NCBI GenBank assembly: GCA_016934675.1 | Contig: JAFGSJ010000095.1 | Location: 1 to 64,000, forward strand | Reading direction: 5' to 3' | Source: a bacterium | Lineage (GTDB): Bacteria; CSSED10-310; JAFGSJ01 | DNA: 64,000 nucleotides | Shown: positions 26,296 to 34,813 of the stretch, one piece after another | Position numbering within the stretch: the stretch's first letter is position 1 | Layout: each line of letters starts with the position of its first letter | The notes under the pieces: generated by a model | Databases searched by the model: none | What the model saw: only the letters and a program-made list of their open reading frames with translations | What the model was told of the DNA's origin: nothing | Made by a program: the position numbers and the translations under genes

Positions 26296-27978
26296 TCACG
26301 CCTGGATTTTGAATTTTTCAACCATTTCCGTCAAGGTTTCAGACAATTCCGATAAGTTCTCGGCAGCCTTGTTGGTCTCGGCTGAATTCTGTTTCGAGCG
26401 TTCAGCCAAAGAGAGTATCTCTTTCATTGCCTTAACCACTTCATCATTCGATGCGATCTGCTGACTGGTGTAGATCGAGATCTGTTTGGTGATATTCGTC
26501 GTTTCAGCGACTGATTTGAAGATGCGGGTTATTGATTCCTTGGCGCCCGCACTGATTTCGACGCCTGTTTTAACCTGCTCCTGACCATCCTGCGAAATTT
26601 TAAGAGTTGCATCACTTGTGTCCAGGATTTCAACAATGACATGGGTGATATCCCGCGATGATTTTTCAATATCACCAGCTAATTTGCGGACCTCGTTGGC
26701 CACAACGGCAAAGCGACGACTGACCTCTTTGGCGGAAGCCGCCTCGATGGCAGCATTAAAGGCAATCAATTTGGTTTGTTCGGTAAATTCTTCGATAATA
26801 TTGATTATTTGTTGAATCTGTTTGATTTTCTCGGCGAGTTCATTGATCGAGGCATTGATCGAGAGACTGCTCTGTTCGATTCGTGAAATGGCATCAACAA
26901 CCTTGCTGACAGCCTCCACACCCTCCTGGGCGCTCTTGAGTGTCGAATCGGCATAACTGGCAACTTTATGAGAGTTTTGATCGATAAGGCGAGAACTCTG
27001 GGAGAGCTCAGTCATGGAGGCAATAGTCTGGGTCACGGCAGAAACTTGCTCACGCGAGGCGGTTTCCTGCTCATCGGATGCTGCCAGAATCGCCTGGATC
27101 GCATTGACAATCTTTAAAGCCGCATCCTTGGTATTCTGAATCTGATAAGTTAAGGTCTCGATCAGACTGTTGAACGCCTGGGCCATTATACTCATTTCTT
27201 TTTGTTTGGGTATTTTTACTGAAACCGTCAGATCATTCTTGTAGGTGATATAGTGTAATACCTGGACTATCTCGTTGAAAGGTTTGATAATCCGATTAAG
27301 TCCCAAAAGAGCTATGACAAAGACAATCAGAAAAATCAGAATGTTGTTGTAAATCAATCCCCTTTTTATCTTCTCGAATCTGGAGGTCATGCTGATCGGC
27401 ATTTGAAGTTGGATAACACCAATCTTATTTTTTTCCATTATCTGGTGCGATGTACCTGGACCCTGCGTCAGAGCATTCTCATCAAAATTCAGGTCCATCT
27501 CAAAGCCCGTGGATAAGTCGTCGCTTTCGGCAGCACCACTTCCAGTAAATAAATCATCGTACAGGGGAAGGGCAATATCGAGAAATTCCTTGTTATCTGC
27601 AAACTTGCTGATGTGAATATCAATCTTGGTCAGGGATTGTAATGATGACGGTGCGTCCGGAACATCATTCGGTTCGGTCGAAATAATGAGTTCACCCTCG
27701 GAATTGAAAATATGGACAAAGGTCAAATCATATTCAGCCTTAAATGATTTGATAATATTGAGGACCTGGGAATGATCGCCAACGATAATAAAAAAACTGC
27801 AATTCTTGCCGATACTCGAAGCAATCGTTTTACCCTTTTCCATGAAAATTTGAGATAATAAATCAATACTGGATTTCCGAGAGGTGAGATATTGCGTCAC
27901 ACCCAACGAACCAATCAGAACAGCCAAAAAAAGCAGGATTTTAAAAGTGATGCTCAAATTGATATTCTCTGATTTCAC
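26296..27978 (-). CDS. Methyl-accepting chemotaxis protein
   Basis: A 560-residue receptor. Membrane helices at about 10-30 and 205-225 enclose a periplasmic sensor domain of about 170 residues. A HAMP-like linker (about 225-280) and a signalling coiled coil follow. The hairpin tip reads QTKLIAFNAAIEAA and FAVVANEVRKLAGD (about 395-430), close to the CheA/CheW-binding consensus; the segment between, SAKEVSRR, differs from the usual RAGExGRG. No C-terminal CheR-binding pentapeptide is seen. No che genes are in the window. Ligand unknown. Confidence 0.9.
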   Translation of the reverse strand: MKSENINLSITFKILLFLAVLIGSLGVTQYLTSRKSSIDLLSQIFMEKGKTIASSIGKNCSFFIIVGDHSQVLNIIKSFKAEYDLTFVHIFNSEGELIISTEPNDVPDAPSSLQSLTKIDIHISKFADNKEFLDIALPLYDDLFTGSGAAESDDLSTGFEMDLNFDENALTQGPGTSHQIMEKNKIGVIQLQMPISMTSRFEKIKRGLIYNNILIFLIVFVIALLGLNRIIKPFNEIVQVLHYITYKNDLTVSVKIPKQKEMSIMAQAFNSLIETLTYQIQNTKDAALKIVNAIQAILAASDEQETASREQVSAVTQTIASMTELSQSSRLIDQNSHKVASYADSTLKSAQEGVEAVSKVVDAISRIEQSSLSINASINELAEKIKQIQQIINIIEEFTEQTKLIAFNAAIEAASAKEVSRRFAVVANEVRKLAGDIEKSSRDITHVIVEILDTSDATLKISQDGQEQVKTGVEISAGAKESITRIFKSVAETTNITKQISIYTSQQIASNDEVVKAMKEILSLAERSKQNSAETNKAAENLSELSETLTEMVEKFKIQA

Positions 27979-28073
27979 GAACTTACCGCTGCCTTTCTCT
28001 CACATGGATGAACAGGGAAAAAACAATAATAGGATTCCAATACTCTGCAGGGGGAGGGCTTTGAGTGAATAGA

Positions 28074-28667
28074 TCAACGCCCCAGAAATCGACGCAACCA
28101 TGACCGAGGCTTGGGGATATCCGTGTCACTCTCTTCCTCTCGCAGCTCGATGGCAGGCTTTTCATCGCTAAATAGTATCTCTTCGTCTTCCTCAAACAGA
28201 GGTGGGACCATTTTTGCCGTGTCAACAGTTCTCAGTTTGTTCTGGGCCTCTGCCAGTTTTTCCTCCAGTTCGTGGACGCGTTCATTTAATTGTCTGACCT
28301 CGACTTCTTTTTCAGTCAAACGTCGTTTCAGAAATTCAACGTATTCTTTCCGTAGGGTACCGCCCCCTGTTTTTTCTTCTTCTGCTTTTCCCCTGACAAG
28401 CTGTTCCTCCACCTGGTCATTCTTATCTGAAAGTGATTTCCACGCTTTATCTAAGGGGACGATCCGAACATCATCATCATTTTCAAATTTCTGCTCCTCT
28501 TCGCCTAGACCTGCTTTCAAAAAAACGGTTGCCTGCCGTTCAGGTGCTACTGAAAGGCTGTGTTCCTTTTTATACTCCTCCCAGCACTTGCGACTGCAGT
28601 ATTTCGTCTGAAAACTGGTTTCAATAAGCTTTCCGCATTGTATACAATATTTGTTTTTTCCGAGCAT
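28074..28667 (-). CDS. Zinc-finger and coiled-coil protein of unknown function
   Basis: A 197-residue protein. The N terminus has CIQCGK and, 12 residues on, CSRKC, a four-Cys treble-clef-like zinc site (about residues 8-27). A charged low-complexity middle leads into a strong coiled coil (about 105-165; heptads such as ERVHELEEKLAEAQNKL). The tail is acidic and ends in basic RSWLRRFLGR, which could touch membrane or nucleic acid. I do not recognise a family. It is upstream of the chemoreceptor on the same strand, 95 bp away. Confidence 0.65.
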   Translation of the reverse strand: MLGKNKYCIQCGKLIETSFQTKYCSRKCWEEYKKEHSLSVAPERQATVFLKAGLGEEEQKFENDDDVRIVPLDKAWKSLSDKNDQVEEQLVRGKAEEEKTGGGTLRKEYVEFLKRRLTEKEVEVRQLNERVHELEEKLAEAQNKLRTVDTAKMVPPLFEEDEEILFSDEKPAIELREEESDTDIPKPRSWLRRFLGR

Positions 28668-28802
28668 GGCCCTATTGTATCCGATTGATCATGTTATCAC
28701 AATACTGCTGAATCTTGTTTTTAGCAGAAAACCATACTAAATGCAACGATTTTATGGTAATACGCACGTTTTTCATAATCATTTTAGCAAAAGGGTTTAT
28801 AT

Positions 28803-28831
28803 TTGACAAGCGCTGCAATAACTAAACTAAT
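28803..28831 (+). promoter_or_regulatory. Candidate sigma-70 promoter of the MBL-fold gene
   Basis: TTGACA (28803-28808), 17-nt spacer, ACTAAT (28826-28831). Transcription from about 28838 would place ATG 28868 after a leader of about 30 nt. Confidence 0.4.
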
Positions 28832-28867
28832 CTAATCAGTTGACCCTCAATGACCAGAGAAAGAATC

Positions 28868-29860
28868 ATGATCGTTCCGGAACAAATGCATGAGTATATC
28901 TGGCGATTCATTATACCTCAACCCTATTATGGACCGACTAATGTGTATTTTATCGAGGGCCCTCCTCATACCTTGATTGACTCAGGGCATTTTTTCGCAG
29001 CAACCATGTTCGAGCACGTCATTCAGTCGTTGACCAAGAAATTTGGAACAATTGAACACATTCTCTGCACACATCCTCATGTCGACCATATAGGCGCATG
29101 TGTTGCGCTTGCTCAAAAGGGCTGCTTGGACTCGATCAAGGTCGCCTATCATGGTGACTTGAGTAAATGCGAGAATTACTGGACAGAGTCTCATACAAAT
29201 GTCCATGCACTCATTCAGAAGATTTGGCTGGAAGTCCCTGAATATCGAATGGAATACAACCAGGATCAGGTCGAGGAATTTGCCCGGCGTTGTTTCCCAA
29301 CGTCGGGAAATATTCCGTTCGCATCATCCCAGCTTTATTCCGGAGACATTATCAAGGCTGGAAGGCTTGCTCTCGATATTATCGAGACTCCCGGTCATAA
29401 TCCCTATCATCTCTGTTTTTACTCTCGTGAACATCGGGTTTGCTTCTCGGGAGATCTGATCTTGCGTGAAGGCACTTCACTCATCGAGGCAATGGGCGAT
29501 GATCATCAGTTGTACCTCGATTCTTTGCAGAACATTAATAATCTTGCAGCAACACTTGTTCTTCCCGCTCATGGAAGGCCCTTTGATTCTCTTGAAATCG
29601 CTACCAAAGTCGCCCGACGACTGTACTATTACCTGGAAAACTCGATTCTACGTGTTCTGGACGAACCAAGGAGCGCCTATCAGGTCACGAAAAAAATATT
29701 GGGGCCCCATCTCAATTCGATTGAATATGCCTTTATAGGCTATGCCCGAGTCAAATCATGGCTTGATTGGTTGACCGCGCATCACAAACTGAGTTGTGAT
29801 TTTCAAGAAAGACAAGGTAGACAGACTGCGTTCTATCAACGACACAATGAGATCATGTGA
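28868..29860 (+). CDS. MBL-fold metallo-hydrolase
   Basis: A 330-residue metallo-beta-lactamase-fold hydrolase. The HxHxDH metal motif is THPHVDHIG at about 70-78. Later ligands are in IETPGHNPYHL (about 175) and FSGDLI (about 197), with HGRPF near 236. The C-terminal 80 residues resemble the winged-helix domain of LACTB2-like proteins (CoA thioester or RNA hydrolases). Substrate unknown. I prefer ATG 28868, preceded by AGAGAAAG, over ATG 28850, which would leave almost no leader after the candidate promoter. Confidence 0.88.
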   Translation: MIVPEQMHEYIWRFIIPQPYYGPTNVYFIEGPPHTLIDSGHFFAATMFEHVIQSLTKKFGTIEHILCTHPHVDHIGACVALAQKGCLDSIKVAYHGDLSKCENYWTESHTNVHALIQKIWLEVPEYRMEYNQDQVEEFARRCFPTSGNIPFASSQLYSGDIIKAGRLALDIIETPGHNPYHLCFYSREHRVCFSGDLILREGTSLIEAMGDDHQLYLDSLQNINNLAATLVLPAHGRPFDSLEIATKVARRLYYYLENSILRVLDEPRSAYQVTKKILGPHLNSIEYAFIGYARVKSWLDWLTAHHKLSCDFQERQGRQTAFYQRHNEIM

Positions 29861-29909
29861 GAATGATTGCGGGCAGTGTCAATTTTAAGAAAACAGGAGA
29901 CTATAGTAC

Positions 29910-30662
29910 TCAACGCTTCAGTCCAATTGGCCAATATTGTTCCGGAAGTCCTGAGTCGAACGAGTGTTTGAAATCGGTCAGAAAATTGAATTTAAAGATA
30001 TACCACAGTGCGGCAAAACCATCTTTCCAGCCAATCTTCTTGCCTTCACGATAGGTCCGCCCAAAATATTTGATGGGTAACTCGTAGATTCGCACTCTGA
30101 TCTTGGCAAGTTTTGCAGTTACTTCCGGTTCAAAACCAAAACGGTTTGCTTGCAGGTCCATATTTTGGATAATCTCAGCCTTGAATAGCTTGTAACAGGT
30201 CTCCATATCGGTCATGTTTAAATTCGTACACATGTTCGAGACATGAGTCAGCAATTTATTGCCCAGATAATGGAAATACGATAATACCTGCGGATTCATC
30301 TTGGAAAATCGTGAACCATAGACCACATCAGCCTCATCCGCTACAATCGGCTGGAGAAGCTTGACGATATCATGAGGATCATACTCCAGATCTGCATCCT
30401 GGACGATAACCAGATCTCCGGTGCTTTCACGTATTCCTCGTCGCAGGGCTGCCCCTTTGCCCTGATTATTCGGTTGAAAGAGAGCCCGGACCTGATCATT
30501 GTGCTCCAACTCTCGAATAACCTGAGCCGTGGAATCGGTAGAAGCATCATCGACCAGTACAAGTTCCTTGTCTAAGCCAAAATCAATCCTCAGAATGCGC
30601 TCGACAATGGTTTTCAAGGTTTTTTCTTCATTATAAATGGGAATGACTATTGTCAGTTTCAT
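29910..30662 (-). CDS. GT2 polyprenyl-phosphate sugar transferase
   Basis: A 250-residue family 2 glycosyltransferase of the dolichol/undecaprenyl-phosphate mannose or glucose synthase type. It begins MKLTIVIPIYNEE, has VDDASTD (about 37-43), a DXD-like QDADLEYDP (about 91-99) and DMETCYKLF (about 150). There is no C-terminal membrane helix, so it is soluble or peripheral. Its product, a polyprenyl-phosphate sugar, is the donor used by GT-C enzymes such as those at 14357, 20561 and 58295; that link is inference. Confidence 0.9.
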   Translation of the reverse strand: MKLTIVIPIYNEEKTLKTIVERILRIDFGLDKELVLVDDASTDSTAQVIRELEHNDQVRALFQPNNQGKGAALRRGIRESTGDLVIVQDADLEYDPHDIVKLLQPIVADEADVVYGSRFSKMNPQVLSYFHYLGNKLLTHVSNMCTNLNMTDMETCYKLFKAEIIQNMDLQANRFGFEPEVTAKLAKIRVRIYELPIKYFGRTYREGKKIGWKDGFAALWYIFKFNFLTDFKHSFDSGLPEQYWPIGLKR

Positions 30663-30800
30663 CGTTTGCTAAAGAATCCCCATACGTGATAAGAGATAAT
30701 ATCCATGTATTATGTTAGCATGTATCAAGACGCTTTGTCCAGCTCCTGCTCAAAACCAGAAGAATGTTCAATACGACAGCATTGTTGAAATTCGGTCAGA

Positions 30801-32066
30801 TCAAATCTGAATTTTCAAGGCGATACTCATATTATTGCCAAATATTTCGAATTCCGAACCTTTCTGACCCTGGGTCAAGTCCAATCCAATATGTAATTCT
30901 GTATTCTTGGCAATGAGATACTGTCCAATGATGTAATAATAACTGCTGTGATCGGTAAAATTCCTGATATAACCGGTGCTGATCACCAGAGAATAAGTCA
31001 TCAAGAACGCAGTTGATACATAGGCATAGGTCTGACCAAGATTTGTTATGCGACCCTGTAAATAATCCCGCCATTCATCCTCAGTATAATCAGCCGGCTT
31101 TGAATGAGCACCGCCATCGTAAAATAATTCTCCCGTCAGCAAAATACCGATGGGCGTGATGTATTCGAAACCAATATTGCTCTTGATATATTTCTTATCA
31201 TGGGTTTCCATCGGTCCGGATTCCCGGACATATGCTGTTTCGAACCAGTATTTCCCCGAATTATAGTCATTTTGGACCGCGAGTGCATTGAACTGATAGT
31301 GTTTCTCGGTCTCCTCTTCACCATAATCAAGATATGATATCTGAAGGACACTATTCTCGATGATCGCCTGAAGCTGCAAAGCCCTGCGAAAATAATCCTG
31401 CTCCGAGGATGGTGTGAAAACTCCCGTCATACTGAACGTTTCATTGAATGTATAATCAGCTTTGAATGCACTCTCACCTTCACGCTCATCATCATGAAAA
31501 ACAGTCAAATCAAAAGGTTGGAAAATGTCCGTCGGACTCCACAATGAGTCCGGTCCCCAACGAATCTCCTGTTTTCCAATCGTGAAATGAAAAGCATTCC
31601 GTCTGAAGTCGAGATAAGCCCTATCTAAAATTATGGTGTCATGATCAGTATAAAACAGTCGCGTGTTCCCATGGAAACTGAATATGTTCAATTCAGCCCG
31701 CAGTGTGATCTCCTGCTTCAGGCGACCCTCAAACATCATCCTGATTTTATTGAAATCACCCCATTTTTCTTGAAGCCCCGACCTTTCCCAATACGAAAAC
31801 TCATTCTTGTAATAGGCACCCCAATAAAGCTTTAAGGACGGGATCATCCCTTCAAGTAACTCGCTGTTTTCAACATCGTCAGTATCATGGTCTTCTTCAA
31901 TTAGAGGCTCTGGTTCAGTAACAACCTTTTCATCATCGCTGGCTTGTTCAGTCTCTTCTGCTTGTACTAATGCTGTGTCTGGTCCAAATAAAAAGAGAAA
32001 AAAGAAAAAACATGAAATACACAGCACGCACATTCGTCTATAACCGCGATATTTCAACCTTGACAC
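30801..32066 (-). CDS. Probable outer-membrane beta-barrel protein
   Basis: A 421-residue exported protein. A long hydrophobic signal ends near QAEETEQ (about residue 38), followed by an acidic linker. From about 75 onward the sequence alternates polar and hydrophobic residues with many aromatics (WGAYYKNEFSYWERSG, FHFTIGKQEIRWGPDS). It ends in MSIALKIQI, suiting a final barrel strand recognised by BamA, although the last residue is Ile instead of Phe. No named family recognised; a channel or porin role is inference. The start is GTG 32066, 6 nt after GAGGGG. Confidence 0.7.
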   Translation of the reverse strand: MSRLKYRGYRRMCVLCISCFFFFLFLFGPDTALVQAEETEQASDDEKVVTEPEPLIEEDHDTDDVENSELLEGMIPSLKLYWGAYYKNEFSYWERSGLQEKWGDFNKIRMMFEGRLKQEITLRAELNIFSFHGNTRLFYTDHDTIILDRAYLDFRRNAFHFTIGKQEIRWGPDSLWSPTDIFQPFDLTVFHDDEREGESAFKADYTFNETFSMTGVFTPSSEQDYFRRALQLQAIIENSVLQISYLDYGEEETEKHYQFNALAVQNDYNSGKYWFETAYVRESGPMETHDKKYIKSNIGFEYITPIGILLTGELFYDGGAHSKPADYTEDEWRDYLQGRITNLGQTYAYVSTAFLMTYSLVISTGYIRNFTDHSSYYYIIGQYLIAKNTELHIGLDLTQGQKGSEFEIFGNNMSIALKIQI

Positions 32067-32101
32067 GAGCGCCCCTCGCTTCCGTGAGATATTGCTCTCT
32101 T

Positions 32102-32130
32102 TCTTTATCTATTCTCTCTTCGTGTGTCAA
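32102..32130 (-). promoter_or_regulatory. Candidate sigma-70 promoter of the barrel gene
   Basis: On the minus strand TTGACA (32130-32125), 17-nt spacer, TAAAGA (32107-32102). Leader of about 30 nt to GTG 32066. Confidence 0.45.
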
Positions 32131-32431
32131 GTTAATAAAAGGACCAACAGAGCTGAAGATGACTGAGCAATAAAAGGACGGCGCATCAATTTCATGTTTT
32201 TTCCTGTGTGTATGAACCATGAAGAGGGCACACACGTGCTTTTTGATTTTCTCAACGCATTCTTCACTGACTTGATGTATAAACCCGGACACTCGAATAT
32301 GATCCATCTAAAATACACTGTAGAGGTTGTAGCTTCTTGTTTTATGGCTCTATGCATCATTTAATTGAGATTTTTCAGATGTATTGCTGTACTCTGTTGG
32401 CAAAGAGATAAAAAGGAGTGTTTCAAGCTCT

Positions 32432-32448
32432 TTGCTGCGTAGCAGCAA
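32432..32448. repeat. Short hairpin, REP-like
   Basis: TTGCTGC-GTA-GCAGCAA is a perfect 7-bp stem with a 3-nt loop. It is the first of several hairpins in a 100-bp cluster. Confidence 0.6.
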
Positions 32449-32459
32449 GCACCGCAGGT

Positions 32460-32489
32460 CCGAAGAACCAGGCTTCAGCCTGGTTTCGG
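32460..32489. repeat. Bulged hairpin, REP-like
   Basis: CCGAA-ga-ACCAGGC pairs with GCCTGGT-TTCGG around a TTCA loop: 12 bp with a 2-nt bulge. GGTCCGAA also occurs as a direct repeat on each side. Further downstream come CAGGA-A-TCCTG and GGCTGC-GAA-GCTGCC (one mismatch), so the cluster holds at least four hairpins. Confidence 0.6.
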
Positions 32490-32562
32490 TCCGAACAGGA
32501 ATCCTGGGCTGCGAAGCTGCCTATTTCCATATCTGAAATGTTTGCTGGCAATCAAGGTGGGA

Positions 32563-32610
32563 GATAGGGGTAGGGGAGACGCAAACCAATGCGTCTTTCC
32601 TACCCCTATC
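32563..32610. repeat. 48-bp inverted repeat forming a long hairpin
   Basis: The left arm 32563-32583 and right arm 32590-32610 are 21 nt each, separated by the 6-nt loop AACCAA. Nineteen positions are Watson-Crick pairs and the other two would be G-U wobble in RNA read from the + strand. No T run follows, so it does not look like an intrinsic terminator. Confidence 0.75.
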
Positions 32611-32785
32611 CTCAGAAGGGTTCCATATTGAGAAATGACACTGATGCAGGTAGACTCACCGCCTTATGAGGAAAACAAGGACTTTCAGCAGTTGAAGCAA
32701 TATTGACTTTGTCTGTCCCAAATTTTACCCGTTTTCGTTACTCTATCGTTTTCAGTGAGCTCTTTAGAGTTGAGCGGGAAAAAGC

Positions 32786-32799
32786 CCACGTCAACGTGG
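32786..32799. repeat. Short palindrome
   Basis: CCACGT-CA-ACGTGG, a 6-bp stem with 2-nt centre, within a sequence that looks like a decayed dispersed repeat. No function assigned. Confidence 0.4.
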
Positions 32800-32962
32800 A
32801 ACTACGAACAATTGTACCAGGCGGAACGAGACATCGCTGAAGAACATCGCCAGTCGTGAGGGGATGTCTTAACTTTCAAAAGGAAAGCAAACCCTAACCG
32901 ATGTCGACTCTATACTCGCAAAAAACACATGATCTAACAGATAGGGCCCCGGAATATTCTTC

Positions 32963-32990
32963 TTGACATTTTTATATGCGTCATTATCAT
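32963..32990 (+). promoter_or_regulatory. Candidate sigma-70 promoter of the nitroreductase gene
   Basis: TTGACA (32963-32968), 16-nt spacer, TATCAT (32985-32990). Start ATG 33032 follows a leader of about 35 nt. Confidence 0.5.
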
Positions 32991-33031
32991 GGGTGAAGGA
33001 GTAAGAAGTGACCTTTAGAGGAGTGCTATCA

Positions 33032-33646
33032 ATGACAGAATGGAATGATCAGAGTAAAGACGATCTGGTTCGAGTATCTGAATATCCGGTCGAGGAGTGT
33101 TTTCTGAAGCGTTGGTCGCCTCGGGCCATGACGGGTCAGCGAATAGAATCTGAAGTCTTGATGCAGCTTTTCGAAGCGGCACGTTGGGCGCCATCATCGA
33201 TGAATAATCAACCCTGGAGATTTGTGTATTCATTGCGAGACACGGACTATTTCGGAGAGATGTTCGGCTTGCTGGCAGAAGGCAATCAGGTCTGGTGCAA
33301 GAATGCGGCTGCGCTCGTCATTATTCTATCATTAAACGTGTTTGAGTCGAACGGCAGGGCCAATCGGACGCATTCATTCGATTGTGGAGCAGCCTGGATG
33401 AGTCTGGCTCTGGCTGGTTCACTCATGGGTCTTGTGGTCCATGGCATGGCCGGTTTTGATTATAAGGGGGCACATCGTTTACTGGGATTGACAGAGTCCT
33501 ATTCGGTAGAAGCCATGTGCGCCATAGGTTACCGTGCAGCTAAAGACACATTGCCTTTACATCTGCAGAAACGAGAAGTACCGTCAGACCGAAAAAAACT
33601 GGTTCAGACCGTCTTCGAGGGTAGAATCGTAAGAGATGGTCCGTAA
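33032..33646 (+). CDS. Nitroreductase-family protein
   Basis: A 204-residue FMN-dependent nitroreductase-fold protein. The N-terminal FLKRWSPRAMTGQ and ARWAPSSMNNQPWRFVY (about 50-66) form the family's FMN-binding signature. DCGAAWMSLALAG (about 118-130) and AIGYRA near 170 are also typical. Substrate unknown; relatives reduce nitro compounds, quinones or flavins with NAD(P)H. ATG 33032 lies about 9 nt after AGAGGAG; the GTG at 33008 lacks a site. Confidence 0.9.
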   Translation: MTEWNDQSKDDLVRVSEYPVEECFLKRWSPRAMTGQRIESEVLMQLFEAARWAPSSMNNQPWRFVYSLRDTDYFGEMFGLLAEGNQVWCKNAAALVIILSLNVFESNGRANRTHSFDCGAAWMSLALAGSLMGLVVHGMAGFDYKGAHRLLGLTESYSVEAMCAIGYRAAKDTLPLHLQKREVPSDRKKLVQTVFEGRIVRDGP

Positions 33647-33668
33647 CCTATTGTGGAGGATACGACAG

Positions 33669-34157
33669 GTGTATTGGGTAGATATACTGAAGCAATGTTT
33701 ACTTTTCGAGAATTTGGATGATGAGGAGATCAAAAAGGTCCTCAGGATCACCAAAGAAGTGCATTTTCGGAAGGACCAGGTTGTTTTCGAGCGTGGCCAG
33801 GTTGGTGATTCACTCTTTATTATTCTGGAGGGTGCGGTCAAAATCAGCATAAAGCTGGATGATGAAGAGGATACTTTGGTCGTGCTCGATCGCGGTTTTC
33901 ATTTTGGTGAGATGGCTTTGATCGATGAATCGCCGCGTTCAGCGACAGTGACCACAGTCGAGGAGAGCAAACTGCTGGTAATTGGCAAGCGTAGTTACGA
34001 CAAGGTCCTGTCAGAGAATATCGGGCTCGAGATCAAAGTATTGCGAAATCTGGCCAATGCCTTTACTGCGAGTATCAGGAATATTAACAGTAATCTTGCT
34101 CATCTGAGATTCACACTCAGACAAGAATACATGACTCAGAAACCTGGTGACCCATAA
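33669..34157 (+). CDS. Cyclic-nucleotide-binding domain protein
   Basis: A 162-residue protein, mostly one cNMP-binding domain. The phosphate-binding cassette is FGEMALIDESPRSATV (about 79-94), well conserved including the Arg that contacts the cyclic phosphate. A helical tail of about 40 residues follows. There is no HTH domain, so it is not a full CRP-type regulator. The start is GTG 33669, about 8 nt after GGAGGA; an upstream ATG at 33636 would overlap the nitroreductase gene. Target or partner unknown. Confidence 0.85.
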   Translation: MYWVDILKQCLLFENLDDEEIKKVLRITKEVHFRKDQVVFERGQVGDSLFIILEGAVKISIKLDDEEDTLVVLDRGFHFGEMALIDESPRSATVTTVEESKLLVIGKRSYDKVLSENIGLEIKVLRNLANAFTASIRNINSNLAHLRFTLRQEYMTQKPGDP

Positions 34158-34192
34158 ATCGATCCATTCTTTGAAAAACTGGAGAGTTAGTC

Positions 34193-34660
34193 ATGAATGC
34201 AGGGTGTGAATCGTTTCGCATTCGGCCCGCCGTGTTTGAAGACCATGAATATTTAGTTGAATTCAATTGTCTGATGGCTTTCGAGACCGAAGAGAAGTCA
34301 CTGGATAGAGCTGTCGTTGCCTCGGGGGTCAAGCAGGTCTTACATGATTCTGCCAAGGGTTTTTATATCATAGTGGAAGTTGAGGGGCGTCCTGTGGGTT
34401 CGCTCATGGTTACGACCGAGTGGAGTGATTGGCGGAACGGTTATTTCTGGTGGATTCAGAGTGTCTACATTCGGCCTGAATTCCGAAGACGGGGTCTCTT
34501 CAGAAGTCTGTACTCCTTTGTCAGGCAGCAGGCACAATCGACTTCAGATGTGTGCGGATTGCGGCTCTATGTTGATCGAGACAATCTGAACGCTCAGCAG
34601 ACATATCGTATCTTGGGCATGCACGAAACCGACTACAGGTTGTACGAGGAAGTCTTCTGA
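34193..34660 (+). CDS. GNAT-family N-acetyltransferase
   Basis: A 155-residue acetyltransferase. Motif A, the acetyl-CoA pyrophosphate loop, is VYIRPEFRRRGLFRSL (about 94-109). Motif B follows at LRLYVDRDNLNAQQTYRILGM (about 124-144), where Asn and Tyr are typical. Substrate unknown. GGAGAG precedes ATG 34193. It lies 35 bp after the cNMP gene on the same strand, so the three genes from 33032 may form an operon. Confidence 0.9.
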   Translation: MNAGCESFRIRPAVFEDHEYLVEFNCLMAFETEEKSLDRAVVASGVKQVLHDSAKGFYIIVEVEGRPVGSLMVTTEWSDWRNGYFWWIQSVYIRPEFRRRGLFRSLYSFVRQQAQSTSDVCGLRLYVDRDNLNAQQTYRILGMHETDYRLYEEVF

Positions 34661-34724
34661 TTTCGTTCGGCGTGAGCAATTCCATTTCGTATCCCTCGAT
34701 GTACTCGACTCCAGTCTAAGATCA

Positions 34725-34753
34725 TTGACAAATGGGGTGTAATCGAGTAGTGT
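34725..34753 (+). promoter_or_regulatory. Candidate sigma-70 promoter of the prkA operon
   Basis: TTGACA (34725-34730), 17-nt spacer, TAGTGT (34748-34753). Leader of about 55 nt to ATG 34814. Confidence 0.45.
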
Positions 34754-34813
34754 GTACTCATAACCAGACACGAACAATCACGACGTTATCTCAGTCATAC
34801 TATTGGAGGAGAT

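Larger units (their letters stand above)
32131..32962. other. Gene-free divergent region rich in hairpins
   Basis: There is no gene in this stretch between the promoters of the barrel gene and the nitroreductase gene. The part at 32430-32530 is a cluster of short GC-rich hairpins like REP/BIME elements, followed by a long hairpin at 32563-32610 and a palindrome at 32786-32799. TTGTCTGTCCCAAATTT (near 32710) resembles the TGACTGTCCC motif. Confidence 0.55.

Noticed and set aside
32563-32610. Reading the long hairpin as a rho-independent terminator
   Set aside because: No T run follows on either strand, and no gene ends nearby.
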